From CBDCNP01 sp965222425 (GTDB lineage: Bacteria > Acidobacteriota > Vicinamibacteria > Marinacidobacterales > DATDRI01): a stretch of DNA of 64,000 bases. The position numbers and the translations under genes are program-made. The notes beneath the pieces were generated by a model. That model did not search any database. It was not told the DNA's origin and saw only the letters and a program-made list of their open reading frames with translations. The stretch is from the NCBI GenBank assembly GCA_965222425.1, contig CBDCTW010000022.1:868001-932000 (forward strand). Reading direction: 5' to 3'. This document shows positions 1 through 8,876 of the stretch, one piece after another; within the stretch, counting starts at the first letter, position 1, and the number at the start of each line of letters is the position of its first letter.

Positions 1-529
1 TCCAGTGGCGCCCTTCCTCGGTGCAGGCCCATTCGTTGCGGGTGCCAAGCGCGTTGATGATGAACAGATAGCCGTTGCGGTGGTCGTGAAAGGTGTCCAG
101 CATGATGGAGAAGGTGTCATCCTCAGCAAACATGCGACGCTGATCGTAGCGAAGCTCGTTGGCAATCAACTTGTGCGGATCGCTGTAAAACACCATGACC
201 CCGAAATAAAGCTTGTCGCGGGTGTAAACGATCCGGACTTCCGTTCTTTCCGTGGCCGGCTTCCCCTCGTCCGGAACTTGCTGGAGGAATCTGTCGAACA
301 GAGGAGCGTCCTTCCAGAGCGGCTCGTCCAGAACCCCATCGAGTCTCGGGGCCTCGGACACAGGGATCGCGCGCAGGATGGTTTCGTGTTCGGCGGCCGC
401 CTGAACCTGAACCTGACGAGAGCTCGCCGCAAGTTCCTCCAGCCCGACCATGAGGAGCGTGGTGAGGACGAGCAGGGCCGCGACCGGCCGGAGCGGGCCT
501 CCTCCCACCAGCAGAGGGCGGTGGGCCAT
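1..529 (-). CDS. Secreted DUF5916-type protein with N-terminal CBM9-like domain (3' part outside window)
   Basis: Only the first ~176 residues are inside the window; the frame runs off the left edge. The chosen ATG at 529 is followed by a hydrophobic stretch (about residues 14-32) that fits a signal peptide or anchor. Residues ~48-75 contain APRLDGVLDEPLWKDA, the opening of the family 9-like carbohydrate-binding fold found at the N-terminus of DUF5916 proteins. The later stretch with DRRM-like FAEDDTFSIMLDTF and NGYLFIINALG also fits that family. Known members are outer-membrane or secreted proteins of 700-900 residues with no agreed function. It lies 88 bp downstream of the oxoprolinase gene on the same strand. 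Confidence 0.75.
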   Translation of the reverse strand, partial: MAHRPLLVGGGPLRPVAALLVLTTLLMVGLEELAASSRQVQVQAAAEHETILRAIPVSEAPRLDGVLDEPLWKDAPLFDRFLQQVPDEGKPATERTEVRIVYTRDKLYFGVMVFYSDPHKLIANELRYDQRRMFAEDDTFSIMLDTFHDHRNGYLFIINALGTRNEWACTEEGRHW

Positions 530-616
530 CAGTTTCGACACCCTTTCAATTTGTCAATTTCGCCCGCCGCACCCGGCAGATACTCCCCAGCCTGAAGAAA
601 GCAACAGGGAGCCCGG

Positions 617-3600
617 TCATTTCTCCGGAGCCCCGTACCCGCCGCCTCCCGGTGTTTCGATGACGAAGACATCTCCTGGATTCATTTCGGTCTTGTCGGT
701 GCCACCGAGCTCCTCCACCGTTCCGTCCCTTCGCTCGACCCGGTTGCGGCCCAGCGCTCCCGTTTCCCCACCGTCGACGCCGAAGGGGGCCACCTTCCGG
801 TGGCTGGAAAGGATGGCCGCCGTCATCGCCTCGCGGAAGACGATCCGCCGGCGCGTTCCGTCACCTCCCCGATGCCGGCCAGAACCCCCGGAGCCGCGAC
901 GGATCTCGAAGCATTCCAAGAGCACGGGGAATCGCCACTCGAGCACCTCTGGATCCGTCAAACGCGAGTTCGTCATGTGGGTGTGGATGGCGTCGGTACC
1001 GTCGAAGTCGGGCCCGGCACCGGAGCCGCCGGCAAGGGTCTCGTAATACTGATGTCGATCGTTGCCGAATGTGAAGTTGTTCATGGTGCCTTGGGAAGCG
1101 GCGAGAACTCCCAAAGCGCCATACAGGGTGTCGGTGATGATTTGGCTAGTTTCCACGTTGCCTGCGACCACGGCGGCGGGATAGCGTGGGCTCAGCATCG
1201 AGCCTTCGGGGATGGTGATTTCAAGCGGTTGGAGGCAGCCTTCGTTCATCGGGATCTCGTCATCGACCAAGGTTCGGAAAACGTAGAGCACGGCGGCACG
1301 GCACACCACACTGGGCGCGTTGAAGTTCGTCGGCTGCTGGGGACTGGTCTCGGAGAAGTCGATGAGAGCGCTCCGTCGTTCTTTGTCGATGCGGATCTGC
1401 ACCGCCACGACGGCACCGTCGTCGAGGGGATAGCGGAAGCGACCGTCCTTGAGCACGTCGAGCACGCGGCGTACATGCTCCTCGGCGTTGTCCTGCACGT
1501 GCTTCATGTAAGCGTGCACGACGTTCAGGCCGTAGTGCTCGATCATCTTTCCGATCTCTTGAACTCCCTTCTCGTTGGCGGCAATCTGGGCCTTCAAATC
1601 AGCGATGTTTTGGTCGGGATTTCTCGCCGGGTAACGCCCCGAGCTCAGTAGTTGGCGCATGGCCGCCTCCCGGAATCGACCCCCATCGACCAGCTTGAAG
1701 TTGTCGATGAGCACCCCTTCCTCGTCTACGCGGCGGCTGTCCGGCGGCATGGAGCCCGGTGTCACGCCTCCAATATCGGCGTGGTGGCCACGGCTCGCCA
1801 CGAAGAACCGGATCTCGCTACCCTCGGCGTCGAAGACCGGCGTCACCACCGTGATGTCCGGCAAGTGGGTCCCGCCGTTGTAAGGTGCGTTCAACACATA
1901 AACGTTACCGGGAGCTAGTTGCTCCCGGTTCTCGCGGATCACAGTACGGATGCTCTCGCTCATGGATCCCAAGTGGACCGGCATGTGAGGGGCGTTGGCG
2001 ATGAGGTTCCCGTGCGGATCGAAAATGGCGCAGGAGAAGTCGAGTCGTTCCTTGATGTTCACAGAGTAGGCGGTCTTCTCAAGGGTCGAGCCCATTTGCT
2101 CGGCAATCGACATGAAGAGGTTATTGAAGATCTCGAGCATCACCGAGTCGGCCTCGGTGCCCACCACTTTGCGTCGGGGAAGCGGGACCACGCGCGTCAA
2201 CACGAGGTGGTTACGCTCGGTAAGCCGCGATTGCCAGCCGGGCTCGACGACGGTGGTGCTCCCCGCTTCGGTGATGATGGCCGGGCCGTCGATGGTGTCG
2301 CCACGGACGAGAGCTTCTCGCTCGTAGACGGGTGTGTCTTGCCAATCGCCCCCCGCGTACATGGGGACGTGGGTACTAGGCTCGATCGGTCGTTTGCGGA
2401 CCACGGCCGGGAGAAGCGGCTCCTCGGCGGTGTCGGTCCGGCCAATCACCTCGACCGAGACCGCCTCCACAATGAGGCCCTTGTCTTCCATCGTGAACCC
2501 AAAGCGCTGACGGTGAGCGGCCTGGAACCGGGTGATGACGGAAGCTAGATCCCCGTAGTCGATGACGAGGGCCGAGTCGGTCCCCACATAGCGCAGATGC
2601 ACCTTCCGAAGCACCTCGATGTGCTCCTCCGCGACGCCCTGGTGACGAAGCTCCTTGCGCCCCGCCTCCGCCAAACGCGCCAAGGTGTCCGAGAGCGGGG
2701 CGAGCATCTCTTCGTCCAGCTCGGCTTCCACCGCCTGCTCGCGGAGGGCCCTAACGTCGGCCAGCCCCATGCCGTAGGCGGAGAGAACGCCAGCCAGGGG
2801 GTGCAGAAAGATCGTGGTCATCCCCAGGGTATCGGCGATGTCGCAAGCGTGTTGCCCACCCGCGCCGCCGAAGCAACTCAGCGTGTACTCGGTGACGTCG
2901 TAGCCGCGCTCGAGCGAGATCTTCTTGATGGCGTTAGCCATGTTCTCAATGGCGATCCTGCGAAAACCCTCGGCCACTTCCTCAGGGCGGCGCACATCGT
3001 CGGTGACCTCGCCGATCGTCTTCGCCAACTCGGCGAAACTTCTGGAAACGACTTCGGCGTCCAGGGGCAAGTTGCCGTCGGGGCCAAAGACATGGGGGAA
3101 GAACTCCGGAACGATGCGGCCCAGCGTGAGGTTGGCATCGGTAAGAGCCAGCGGCCCCCCAAGCCGGTAGCAGGCGGGGCCCGGATCGGCGCCGGCCGAT
3201 TCGGGACCCACCCGATAGCGCGCACCGTCGAACTTCAAGAGGGATCCGCCGCCAGCGGCAACGGTATGGATCTCGATCATCGGCGCCCGCATACGAACGC
3301 CCGCCACCCGCGTCTCGAAGACCCGTGGGTACTCACCGTCGTAGTGGGCCACATCCGTTGAAGTGCCGCCCATGTCGAAGGAGATGATCTTCTCGAAGCC
3401 GCCCATGGCCGATGTCTCCACCGCGCCCACCAGACCGCCGGCCGGCCCGGAGAGGATGGCGTCCTTGCCGCGAAAGAGGTGGGCGTCGGTAAGGCCGCCG
3501 CTGGACTGCATGAACATCAAGCGCGCACCGCCCAGCTCACCCGCTACCCCGTCCACATAGCGGCGAAGGATCGGCGAGAGATACGCGTCGACGACCGTGG

Positions 3601-4171
3601 TATCGCCGCGCGAGACGAGCTTCATGAGGGGGCTCACCTCCGAGCTCGCCGAGATCTGCGTAAACCCGATCTCCCGCGCCAGCGCCGCTACTTGCTTCTC
3701 GTGATTCGGGTAGCGATACCCGTGCATGAAGACAATGGCCAAGGAACGGATACCGGCTGCGAAGGCCACTTCCAAGTCGCGACGGGCCGCCTCGATCGAA
3801 AGGGGATGCAGCACCTCGCCCTGGGCGCTCATCCGCTCATCGACCTCGATAACCCGCTGGTAGAGCATCTCGGGAAGCTCGATCCGCTGGACGAAGAGCC
3901 GGGGCCGATTCTGGTAAGCGATGCGCAGCGCGTCCCGGAAACCCTTGGTGATGACGAGCACCACGGGCACTCCCCTTCGCTCAAGGAGCGCATTGGTGGC
4001 CACGGTCGTTCCCATCTTGACCACCTCGATCTCGGAGGCGGGGATCGCGGCCGCGGTTGGAACATCGAGCAGCCGCCGGATGCCTTCAATCGCAGCGTCC
4101 GTGTAGCGGCCGCGGTTTTCCGAAAGGAGTTTTTGCGACACGACGGCGCCGTCAGGACGCCGGCACACCAC
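617..4171 (-). CDS. Hydantoinase/5-oxoprolinase, HyuA-HyuB fusion
   Basis: Single chain joining the ATP-dependent hydantoinase A half (roughly residues 1-650, with DMGGTSTDV near 264 and CFGGAGGQHACDIAD near 432) to the B half (from about 660, with MPVHLGSMSES near 730 and the glycine-rich end TPGGGGYGAPEK). This is the architecture of 5-oxoprolinase, which opens 5-oxoproline to glutamate using ATP; hydantoin or related cyclic amide substrates are possible. The first usable start is GTG at 4171, but the same frame stays open upstream to 4336 and encodes WIDRGGTFTDV, the family's N-terminal phosphate-binding motif. No ATG, GTG or TTG lies in that extension, so the true start is unclear. Confidence 0.85.
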   Translation of the reverse strand: MVCRRPDGAVVSQKLLSENRGRYTDAAIEGIRRLLDVPTAAAIPASEIEVVKMGTTVATNALLERRGVPVVLVITKGFRDALRIAYQNRPRLFVQRIELPEMLYQRVIEVDERMSAQGEVLHPLSIEAARRDLEVAFAAGIRSLAIVFMHGYRYPNHEKQVAALAREIGFTQISASSEVSPLMKLVSRGDTTVVDAYLSPILRRYVDGVAGELGGARLMFMQSSGGLTDAHLFRGKDAILSGPAGGLVGAVETSAMGGFEKIISFDMGGTSTDVAHYDGEYPRVFETRVAGVRMRAPMIEIHTVAAGGGSLLKFDGARYRVGPESAGADPGPACYRLGGPLALTDANLTLGRIVPEFFPHVFGPDGNLPLDAEVVSRSFAELAKTIGEVTDDVRRPEEVAEGFRRIAIENMANAIKKISLERGYDVTEYTLSCFGGAGGQHACDIADTLGMTTIFLHPLAGVLSAYGMGLADVRALREQAVEAELDEEMLAPLSDTLARLAEAGRKELRHQGVAEEHIEVLRKVHLRYVGTDSALVIDYGDLASVITRFQAAHRQRFGFTMEDKGLIVEAVSVEVIGRTDTAEEPLLPAVVRKRPIEPSTHVPMYAGGDWQDTPVYEREALVRGDTIDGPAIITEAGSTTVVEPGWQSRLTERNHLVLTRVVPLPRRKVVGTEADSVMLEIFNNLFMSIAEQMGSTLEKTAYSVNIKERLDFSCAIFDPHGNLIANAPHMPVHLGSMSESIRTVIRENREQLAPGNVYVLNAPYNGGTHLPDITVVTPVFDAEGSEIRFFVASRGHHADIGGVTPGSMPPDSRRVDEEGVLIDNFKLVDGGRFREAAMRQLLSSGRYPARNPDQNIADLKAQIAANEKGVQEIGKMIEHYGLNVVHAYMKHVQDNAEEHVRRVLDVLKDGRFRYPLDDGAVVAVQIRIDKERRSALIDFSETSPQQPTNFNAPSVVCRAAVLYVFRTLVDDEIPMNEGCLQPLEITIPEGSMLSPRYPAAVVAGNVETSQIITDTLYGALGVLAASQGTMNNFTFGNDRHQYYETLAGGSGAGPDFDGTDAIHTHMTNSRLTDPEVLEWRFPVLLECFEIRRGSGGSGRHRGGDGTRRRIVFREAMTAAILSSHRKVAPFGVDGGETGALGRNRVERRDGTVEELGGTDKTEMNPGDVFVIETPGGGGYGAPEK

Positions 4172-4443
4172 ATCGGTAAAGGTGCCACCCCGGTCGATCC
4201 AGAAATGCCACCGTACCGCGTTGGTGCGACTACCGCGCTCTTTCTGCGTTTCCCAACTCCTACCAAAAAGGATGCGCTTGGAGGGCTGGGCGCGCCGAAC
4301 ACGGGGCCGTCCATCTTCCTCGCACTGCCCAAGCGGTCAAGCCAGACTCCAGCTCCCCAGGAACTACGCTAGTCCGAGATGTCGATCCCCTCGCCAGAAA
4401 TCCCATAAATCAATGAACCGCTCAGTGGACCGGCGGCGGGCCC

Positions 4444-4756
4444 TCACCGCCGAGGCAGGAGAGGACGTCGAAAGAAACACGTTGCCCTGCCGCTACCGGA
4501 ACCGCCCTGAGTGACACTGTGCTTGGCAGTGACCTTGTAGAAACCGTTGACACAATCACGGACATCCCCCTCGCACATAAGCAACCACAAGCCGAGGAGA
4601 TTGACATCGAAGGTGCAGGTGGTCGTCCGTTTTTGCGCTTTGGAGAGATTGTAGGTCACCCGGACTTCGATAGAGTTTGCGGAGTTGAAGACCAGGCTGC
4701 CAAAGAAGATCGAGCGATAGTGGGACTAAGGGCGCACCGATCGAGGGGTTTCTCAT
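4444..4756 (-). pseudogene. Possible small secreted-protein gene, frameshifted
   Basis: This occupies the gap between the oxoprolinase start and the PQQ propeller gene. A strong Shine-Dalgarno run (AAGGAGGAT, about 4760-4768) precedes an ATG at 4756 (start MRNPSIGAPLVPLSLD). That frame stops at 4556. A second minus-strand frame covering 4444-4680 reads NSIEVRVTYNLSKAQKR and looks more protein-like, so a frameshift near 4690-4720 could join the two. No family is recognised. Cysteines occur in the second half, which would suit an exported protein. This is weak evidence and may be chance. Confidence 0.25.
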
Positions 4757-4837
4757 GACATCCTCCTTGGAGATTCGACCATTGACGTCGGCGAGAGACG
4801 CTCATTAATGTCACGGATATCAGCGTCATGAATATCT

Positions 4838-6268
4838 TCAAGGGATGGTAAGCCCGAAGCTGTAGAGAGCGCTCATCGTGCGAATGTAGATTCGGCCGTC
4901 CGCGATGGCGGGTGTGGCGTAGCACAAATCGTCGAGCTCGTTCACTGCCAATACCTCGAGGCTCCCGTCAGGCTCCATCACCACTACCTTTCCCGATTCA
5001 CTAACCATCAAAATCTTGTCGTCTGCCGCCACCGGAGCCGCGTAAAAGTGGTCGATCGCACCCTTCAGCCTACCTTGGTTGATGACCTTGCCCGTTGACG
5101 GTTCGAACGATGTCACGATTCCGGTGTCACTCAACATGTGAAGGACGCCCTTGTAAAGTAAGGAAGATGGGAGCTGGGGAACGGACTTCCCATAATGCCA
5201 GCGAAAGTTGGCCTCGGTCATATCACCACGACCGCCGAGCCTGAAGCCATACATGCCGCCCCTCGTCGCGCTAGCCGCCTGGTAATAGGCCCATTCCTCG
5301 GCATCGAGATAGCCGCTCCCGTCCAGGTCCATCAACCCGAACCACTTGACTCTCCCATCCTTCGTCTCTTCGCGGGAGAGGAGCCCATCACCGTCCGTGT
5401 CGTATGCAGGCTGCGCTTTCTCGAATGGTGGAATGGTGCCCTGGGCAACGCTGGTACCATTAATGAAAACCATGTCCCGGTCGAAGACCGGTGTAGCTTT
5501 CATCTCGAACGCCAGTCCCGTCACCCACCAAACGGGTTCGCCGGTATCGAGGGTATACGCGGTCAGGCGAAAAGATCCCGGGACGAGGAGCTCAGTGGCG
5601 CCCCGGTCGGTGCGGTACGCGATCGGGGTGGAGTGCCCGGTCTTGTACTCCGCGCGATCGACTTTCCACCTAAGCTGGCCGTCATCCTTTCCCACTGCGA
5701 TCATGAAAGACCCGGTGGACTGGTCGCACACCAGCACCACCTTGTCCTCGACGAGGATCGGAGATGCCGCCATTCCATACGCGTTGGCAAAGGGTCCGAG
5801 CGGCAGTCTCCAGCGCTCGTTGCCAGCAGAGTCATAGGAGAGCATCCCAAAGTCTCCGAAGAAGACGTAGACATTCTCCCCATCGGTTACCGGGGTTGGA
5901 GAAGCAGGTGTATTCCGTCGGTCCACCTTTTCGGTACGGTCCCGAGGAGCCACCCGGCGCCACACTATTTCTCCGGTCTTGCGGTCCAGACAGAACGTCA
6001 GGAGAACCTCGTCCTCGAAGGCGGTGAGGAAGATTCCATCTTCGGTCAAGACTGGAGAGGAGTGCCCAGGAGGCAGTTTCGTTTTCCAAACCACGTTCTT
6101 CGCGGGCCCGAACTCGGTGGGAAGGCCGACCGTGTCCGATACCCCCGACCCGTTCGGCCCTCGATAGCGCGACCAATCGGCTGCTTCTGAGATTGCTGTC
6201 ACTACACTCAGCAGGGCCAACAGAATCACCATGCGACGCGGAACTACGCTACGATTGGCTTTCTTCAT
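4838..6268 (-). CDS. Secreted PQQ-like beta-propeller protein with inserted EF-hands
   Basis: 476 residues beginning with a basic n-region and hydrophobic core (to about residue 29), consistent with Sec export. The mature part opens with DWSRYRGPNGSGVSD, a common start of PQQ-type propellers in soil bacteria. It carries repeated blade motifs such as LDRKTGEIVW, LDTGEPVWWV and FEPSTGKV. Between blades sit two EF-hand loops, DTDGDGLLSREE near 289 and DLDGSGYLDAEE near 316, so calcium binding is likely. The fold is shared by BamB and quinoprotein dehydrogenases, but no quinone-binding tryptophan/disulfide signature is visible. A structural or enzymatic role outside the cytoplasm is inferred. Confidence 0.75.
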   Translation of the reverse strand: MKKANRSVVPRRMVILLALLSVVTAISEAADWSRYRGPNGSGVSDTVGLPTEFGPAKNVVWKTKLPPGHSSPVLTEDGIFLTAFEDEVLLTFCLDRKTGEIVWRRVAPRDRTEKVDRRNTPASPTPVTDGENVYVFFGDFGMLSYDSAGNERWRLPLGPFANAYGMAASPILVEDKVVLVCDQSTGSFMIAVGKDDGQLRWKVDRAEYKTGHSTPIAYRTDRGATELLVPGSFRLTAYTLDTGEPVWWVTGLAFEMKATPVFDRDMVFINGTSVAQGTIPPFEKAQPAYDTDGDGLLSREETKDGRVKWFGLMDLDGSGYLDAEEWAYYQAASATRGGMYGFRLGGRGDMTEANFRWHYGKSVPQLPSSLLYKGVLHMLSDTGIVTSFEPSTGKVINQGRLKGAIDHFYAAPVAADDKILMVSESGKVVVMEPDGSLEVLAVNELDDLCYATPAIADGRIYIRTMSALYSFGLTIP

Positions 6269-6480
6269 TCCGGCTGTCCCTTTCGTGGAGGCCGACCCCC
6301 CATTCGGTGGTCAAGAGGGACCGTCAACCGCCCTTGACGAATCTGGACGACTCTCCGCAGGGCGGCTTCAATGCGACATGATGTTGAACCGACCGCCGAG
6401 AATCTGGACATTTAAGCACAGTCAAGGCAGTCGGGCCACCCGGGCGCACGTCACGGTAGTTGCGAAGCGCGTTTACGGTT

Positions 6481-6509
6481 GTTGTGGTGTGGCTACCTTG
6501 CGGATATAA
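6481..6509 (+). promoter_or_regulatory. Sigma-70-like promoter of the ISKra4-type element
   Basis: TTGTGG (6481-6486), 17-bp spacer, perfect TATAAT (6504-6509), 23 bp before the ATG at 6532. The rest of the 6269-6531 gap shows no gene; it probably contains the left end of the ISKra4-type element. Confidence 0.55.
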
Positions 6510-6531
6510 TGACCGCAAGTAGGAAGTTCCC

Positions 6532-6945
6532 ATGCCCAACCCGGTGGTCCCTGAAAAAATTAGCGCTCTGGCGAACCAGTTGGCCGAGCCCAGGTCCATG
6601 CGACGCGGCTCGGTCTCAGAGCGATATGTGAAGTGCAATAAGGCCGGCTGCCCGTGCGTCGACCGCAAGGATGCTCGTCACGGGCCGTACTACAGCGTGA
6701 CGCGCGTAGTGAAAGGCCGTACGAAGTCTCGGTGGCTGGATGCGGAGCAAGCCAGGCAGGTCCGCGAGCAGGTGGCGACAGGTCAGAAGTTCCGCAAGCT
6801 TGTCGAAGCGTACTGGCAGGCTTGCGAGCAATGGGCCGACGGCCAACTCGAAAACTCCGAAACCGCCTCGCAAGAGGCGGCCAAAAAGGGGGCTTCAAAA
6901 CAGCGTTCGAAGCCGAGATCGTCACCGAGATCGAAGCGCTCTTAG
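6532..6945 (+). CDS. DUF6788-type ORF of an ISKra4-family element
   Basis: 137 residues. The region RRGSVSERYVKCNKAGC followed by HGPYYSVTRVV matches the short cysteine-containing protein that often precedes ISKra4 transposases. It ends in a basic low-complexity tail (KQRSKPRSSPRSKRS). That tail is read through an A5G5 run; in the -1 frame the same DNA encodes the start of the transposase (KGGFKTAFEAEIVTEIEALL). The ORF may therefore be the upstream part of a frameshift product. Its own function is unknown; it belongs to the mobile element. Confidence 0.6.
   Translation: MPNPVVPEKISALANQLAEPRSMRRGSVSERYVKCNKAGCPCVDRKDARHGPYYSVTRVVKGRTKSRWLDAEQARQVREQVATGQKFRKLVEAYWQACEQWADGQLENSETASQEAAKKGASKQRSKPRSSPRSKRS
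6883..6892 (+). other. Possible -1 frameshift site (A5G5) in ISKra4-type element
   Basis: In the frame of the upstream ORF the codons are AAA AAG GGG. Slipping one base back reads AAA GGG GGC and continues into transposase sequence. This resembles the A-AAA-AAG type of slippery heptamer, although the first base is C. Confidence 0.35.
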
Positions 6946-7704
6946 GCACGGGCGTCGTCGTCGAGTGGGTTTCGAGGCCATGGAGACGGCCGCGCGTCGC
7001 ATGGCAATGCGCGTAGCGGCCCGCGCCGTGGAACAACGACTGAACGCCGATACCTCGGACCATGCCGGCCCGATGTTGCCTTGCGCGTGCGGGCAGTCGG
7101 CGCGCTACGCCGGCCGGCATGGCAAGAACTTCGAGAGCGTGCTGGGGCCTTTAAGGCTGGAGCGCGCCTACTACTACTGCGAGCTGTGCGAGGCGGGCTT
7201 CTGTCCGCGCGACCGGGCGCTGGGCTTGGAGGGTGGCTCGCTCTCTCCGGGTGTGCTGCGCATGGCCGGGCTGGTGGGCGCCATGGTCAGCTTTGAGGAG
7301 GGCCACGAGTTAGTGCACGAGTTGGCCTGGGTGGATGTGCCGACCAAGCACGTCGAGCGCGCGGCCGAGTCGCTGGGGCGTGAGGTCACCGAGGACGAGA
7401 AGCTCGTGGTCGAGCCGCCAGGGGTCAACGAAGCACTGGCGCCGACGCTGTACCTGGGGATGGATGGTACGGGTGTGCCGGTACGTAAGGAGGAGTTGGT
7501 GGACCGCCCGGGCAAGCAGCCCGACGGCTCGGCCAAGACGAAGCGAGGTCAAGCTCGTCACGATCTGGAGCGCCGAGGGGCGGGACAAACAAGCGCATGC
7601 GCTACCAGGAGTTCCGGGCAGCAGGGCTTTGTACCTCGACGGGGGTCGTTGAAGCCGGCTGCAAGGTAGCGATCGGAACCCGGTGCAAGCGCGCCGGGAT
7701 GCAC
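6885..7704 (+). pseudogene. ISKra4-family transposase, frameshifted and internally deleted
   Basis: Three frames are needed to read this transposase. Frame one gives KTAFEAEIVTEIEALLGTG (6900-6955). Frame two starts near 6975 with FEAMETAARRMAMRVAARA and runs through RLERAYYYCELCEAGFCPRD and LYLGMDGTGVPVRKEEL to about 7540. A +1 shift then gives EVKLVTIWSAEGRDK. The next bases (7597-7704) read RYQEFRAAGL..STGVVEAGCKVAIGTR, which belongs to the extreme C-terminus of such enzymes, so a large internal segment containing part of the catalytic core is missing. The element cannot be active. Confidence 0.8.
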
Positions 7705-7734
7705 TGCGTCGGACCGGCTCAGAACATCCCGACC

Positions 7735-7952
7735 CCACTGCCGTCCCGTTGAAGGCCATCCCTAGTCCGTAAGTTTCGGCCAGCTCAACGAACCACAACA
7801 GGAGCGGCGGCGCTCGCTACACGGCCAATGTTGCAGGTCAACCCCTGGGGCCGTCGCCCGGATGCGGGTTGGAAATAGCTCGGCCCTGATTACACCGAAA
7901 TCCGAGAGTAGCCGGTGCCAAGAACGCCAAGAAAGGCCCCAGCACCAAAAGC
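7735..7952 (-). pseudogene. MFS transporter fossil, C-terminal part
   Basis: On the minus strand, in more than one frame, pieces of a major facilitator transporter are readable: FLGVLGTGY, then GVIRAELFPTRIRATAPG (a strongly conserved loop of sugar/metabolite-proton symporters), then AETYGLGMAFNGTAV close to the C-terminus. Several frameshifts separate the pieces. The other half lies beyond the IS21-type element at 10517-10640, and the two parts join across the 5-bp target duplication. Confidence 0.7.
7948..7952. repeat. Target-site duplication, left copy (IS21-type element)
   Basis: AAAGC directly abuts the left terminal repeat; the same five bases follow the right terminus at 10517-10521. 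Confidence 0.75.
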
Positions 7953-8102
7953 TGTGTTTGTCCACTCGGTCTGGCCCACTTTGCTCATCTAATTTGGCCC
8001 ACCCTAAGTTATTGATTAATAAAGACGAGCTGTAAGAAAGCCCCTTTCCTTATTCCGCGGCCGGAACGAAGTGCAGGCCGCGGCTAGTGAAACCCAACGA
8101 AC

Positions 8103-8876
8103 TCATGCCTTTATGGTCTTTTTCTCGCTCTTCAGGGTGCGCCGGAACCGATAGGATTCGGTGCCGGTTTCGAGTATGTGCGCCTGGTCCGTGACTCGGT
8201 CGAGCAGTGCCTTGCACAGGCGGACGTTCGTGAACACCTGGGTCCACTCCGAGAAGGGCAGGTTGGTGGTGATCACGAGCGCCGCCCTTTCGCATCGTTC
8301 CGAAACCACTTGGAACAGAAGCTCGGCGCCGACATCGGCGAGTGGGACGTAGCCGAGCTCGTCGATGCACAACAACTCGTAGCGGGCGTAGCGACGGATC
8401 ACTCGCGAGAGTTCGTGCTCCTCCCTAGCTTCAACGAGTTCGTTGACGAGTCTCGAGGCCGTCGTGAAGCGAACGCGGCGACGTTGCTGGCACGCCGCTA
8501 CACACAATGCCGTGGCCAGATGAGTCTTGCCTGTGCCGGCATCGCCGAGAAACAGAACCGGCCGTGCATGGTCGATGTAGTCGCCTTCGGCCAGTTCTCG
8601 TATCCGACGGGCGGAGACCTTCGGCGATTGCGAGAAGTCGAACTCCTCGAGCGTCTTCGCTCTCGGTAGTTGTGCTTCCTTCAGTCGTCTTTGAACCGCG
8701 CGGTGTTCACGCTCCTCGACTTCGGCGCTGAGCAGCACGTCGAGGTAGCGGACATAGCTGTGCTCGTCGCGCTGCGCTTGTTCGGCAATCTTCTGGAACT
8801 GCGTTGCCACGCTCGGCATGCGAAGCGTCTTGCAATGCTGACGGATGCTCTGGAGCTCGATGCTCTTCGCGTTCAC
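8103..8876 (-). CDS. istB: IS21 helper ATPase IstB
   Basis: 257 residues, the usual IstB size. An N-terminal helical segment precedes an AAA+ core with Walker A GDAGTGKTH near 94-102 and Walker B LLCIDELGYVPL near 150, followed by the conserved FSEW and ALLDRVTD regions. IstB binds DNA and ATP and helps the IstA transposase select and join targets. The gene starts inside the last codons of istA (4-bp overlap), implying translational coupling. Confidence 0.93.
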   Translation of the reverse strand: MNAKSIELQSIRQHCKTLRMPSVATQFQKIAEQAQRDEHSYVRYLDVLLSAEVEEREHRAVQRRLKEAQLPRAKTLEEFDFSQSPKVSARRIRELAEGDYIDHARPVLFLGDAGTGKTHLATALCVAACQQRRRVRFTTASRLVNELVEAREEHELSRVIRRYARYELLCIDELGYVPLADVGAELLFQVVSERCERAALVITTNLPFSEWTQVFTNVRLCKALLDRVTDQAHILETGTESYRFRRTLKSEKKTIKA

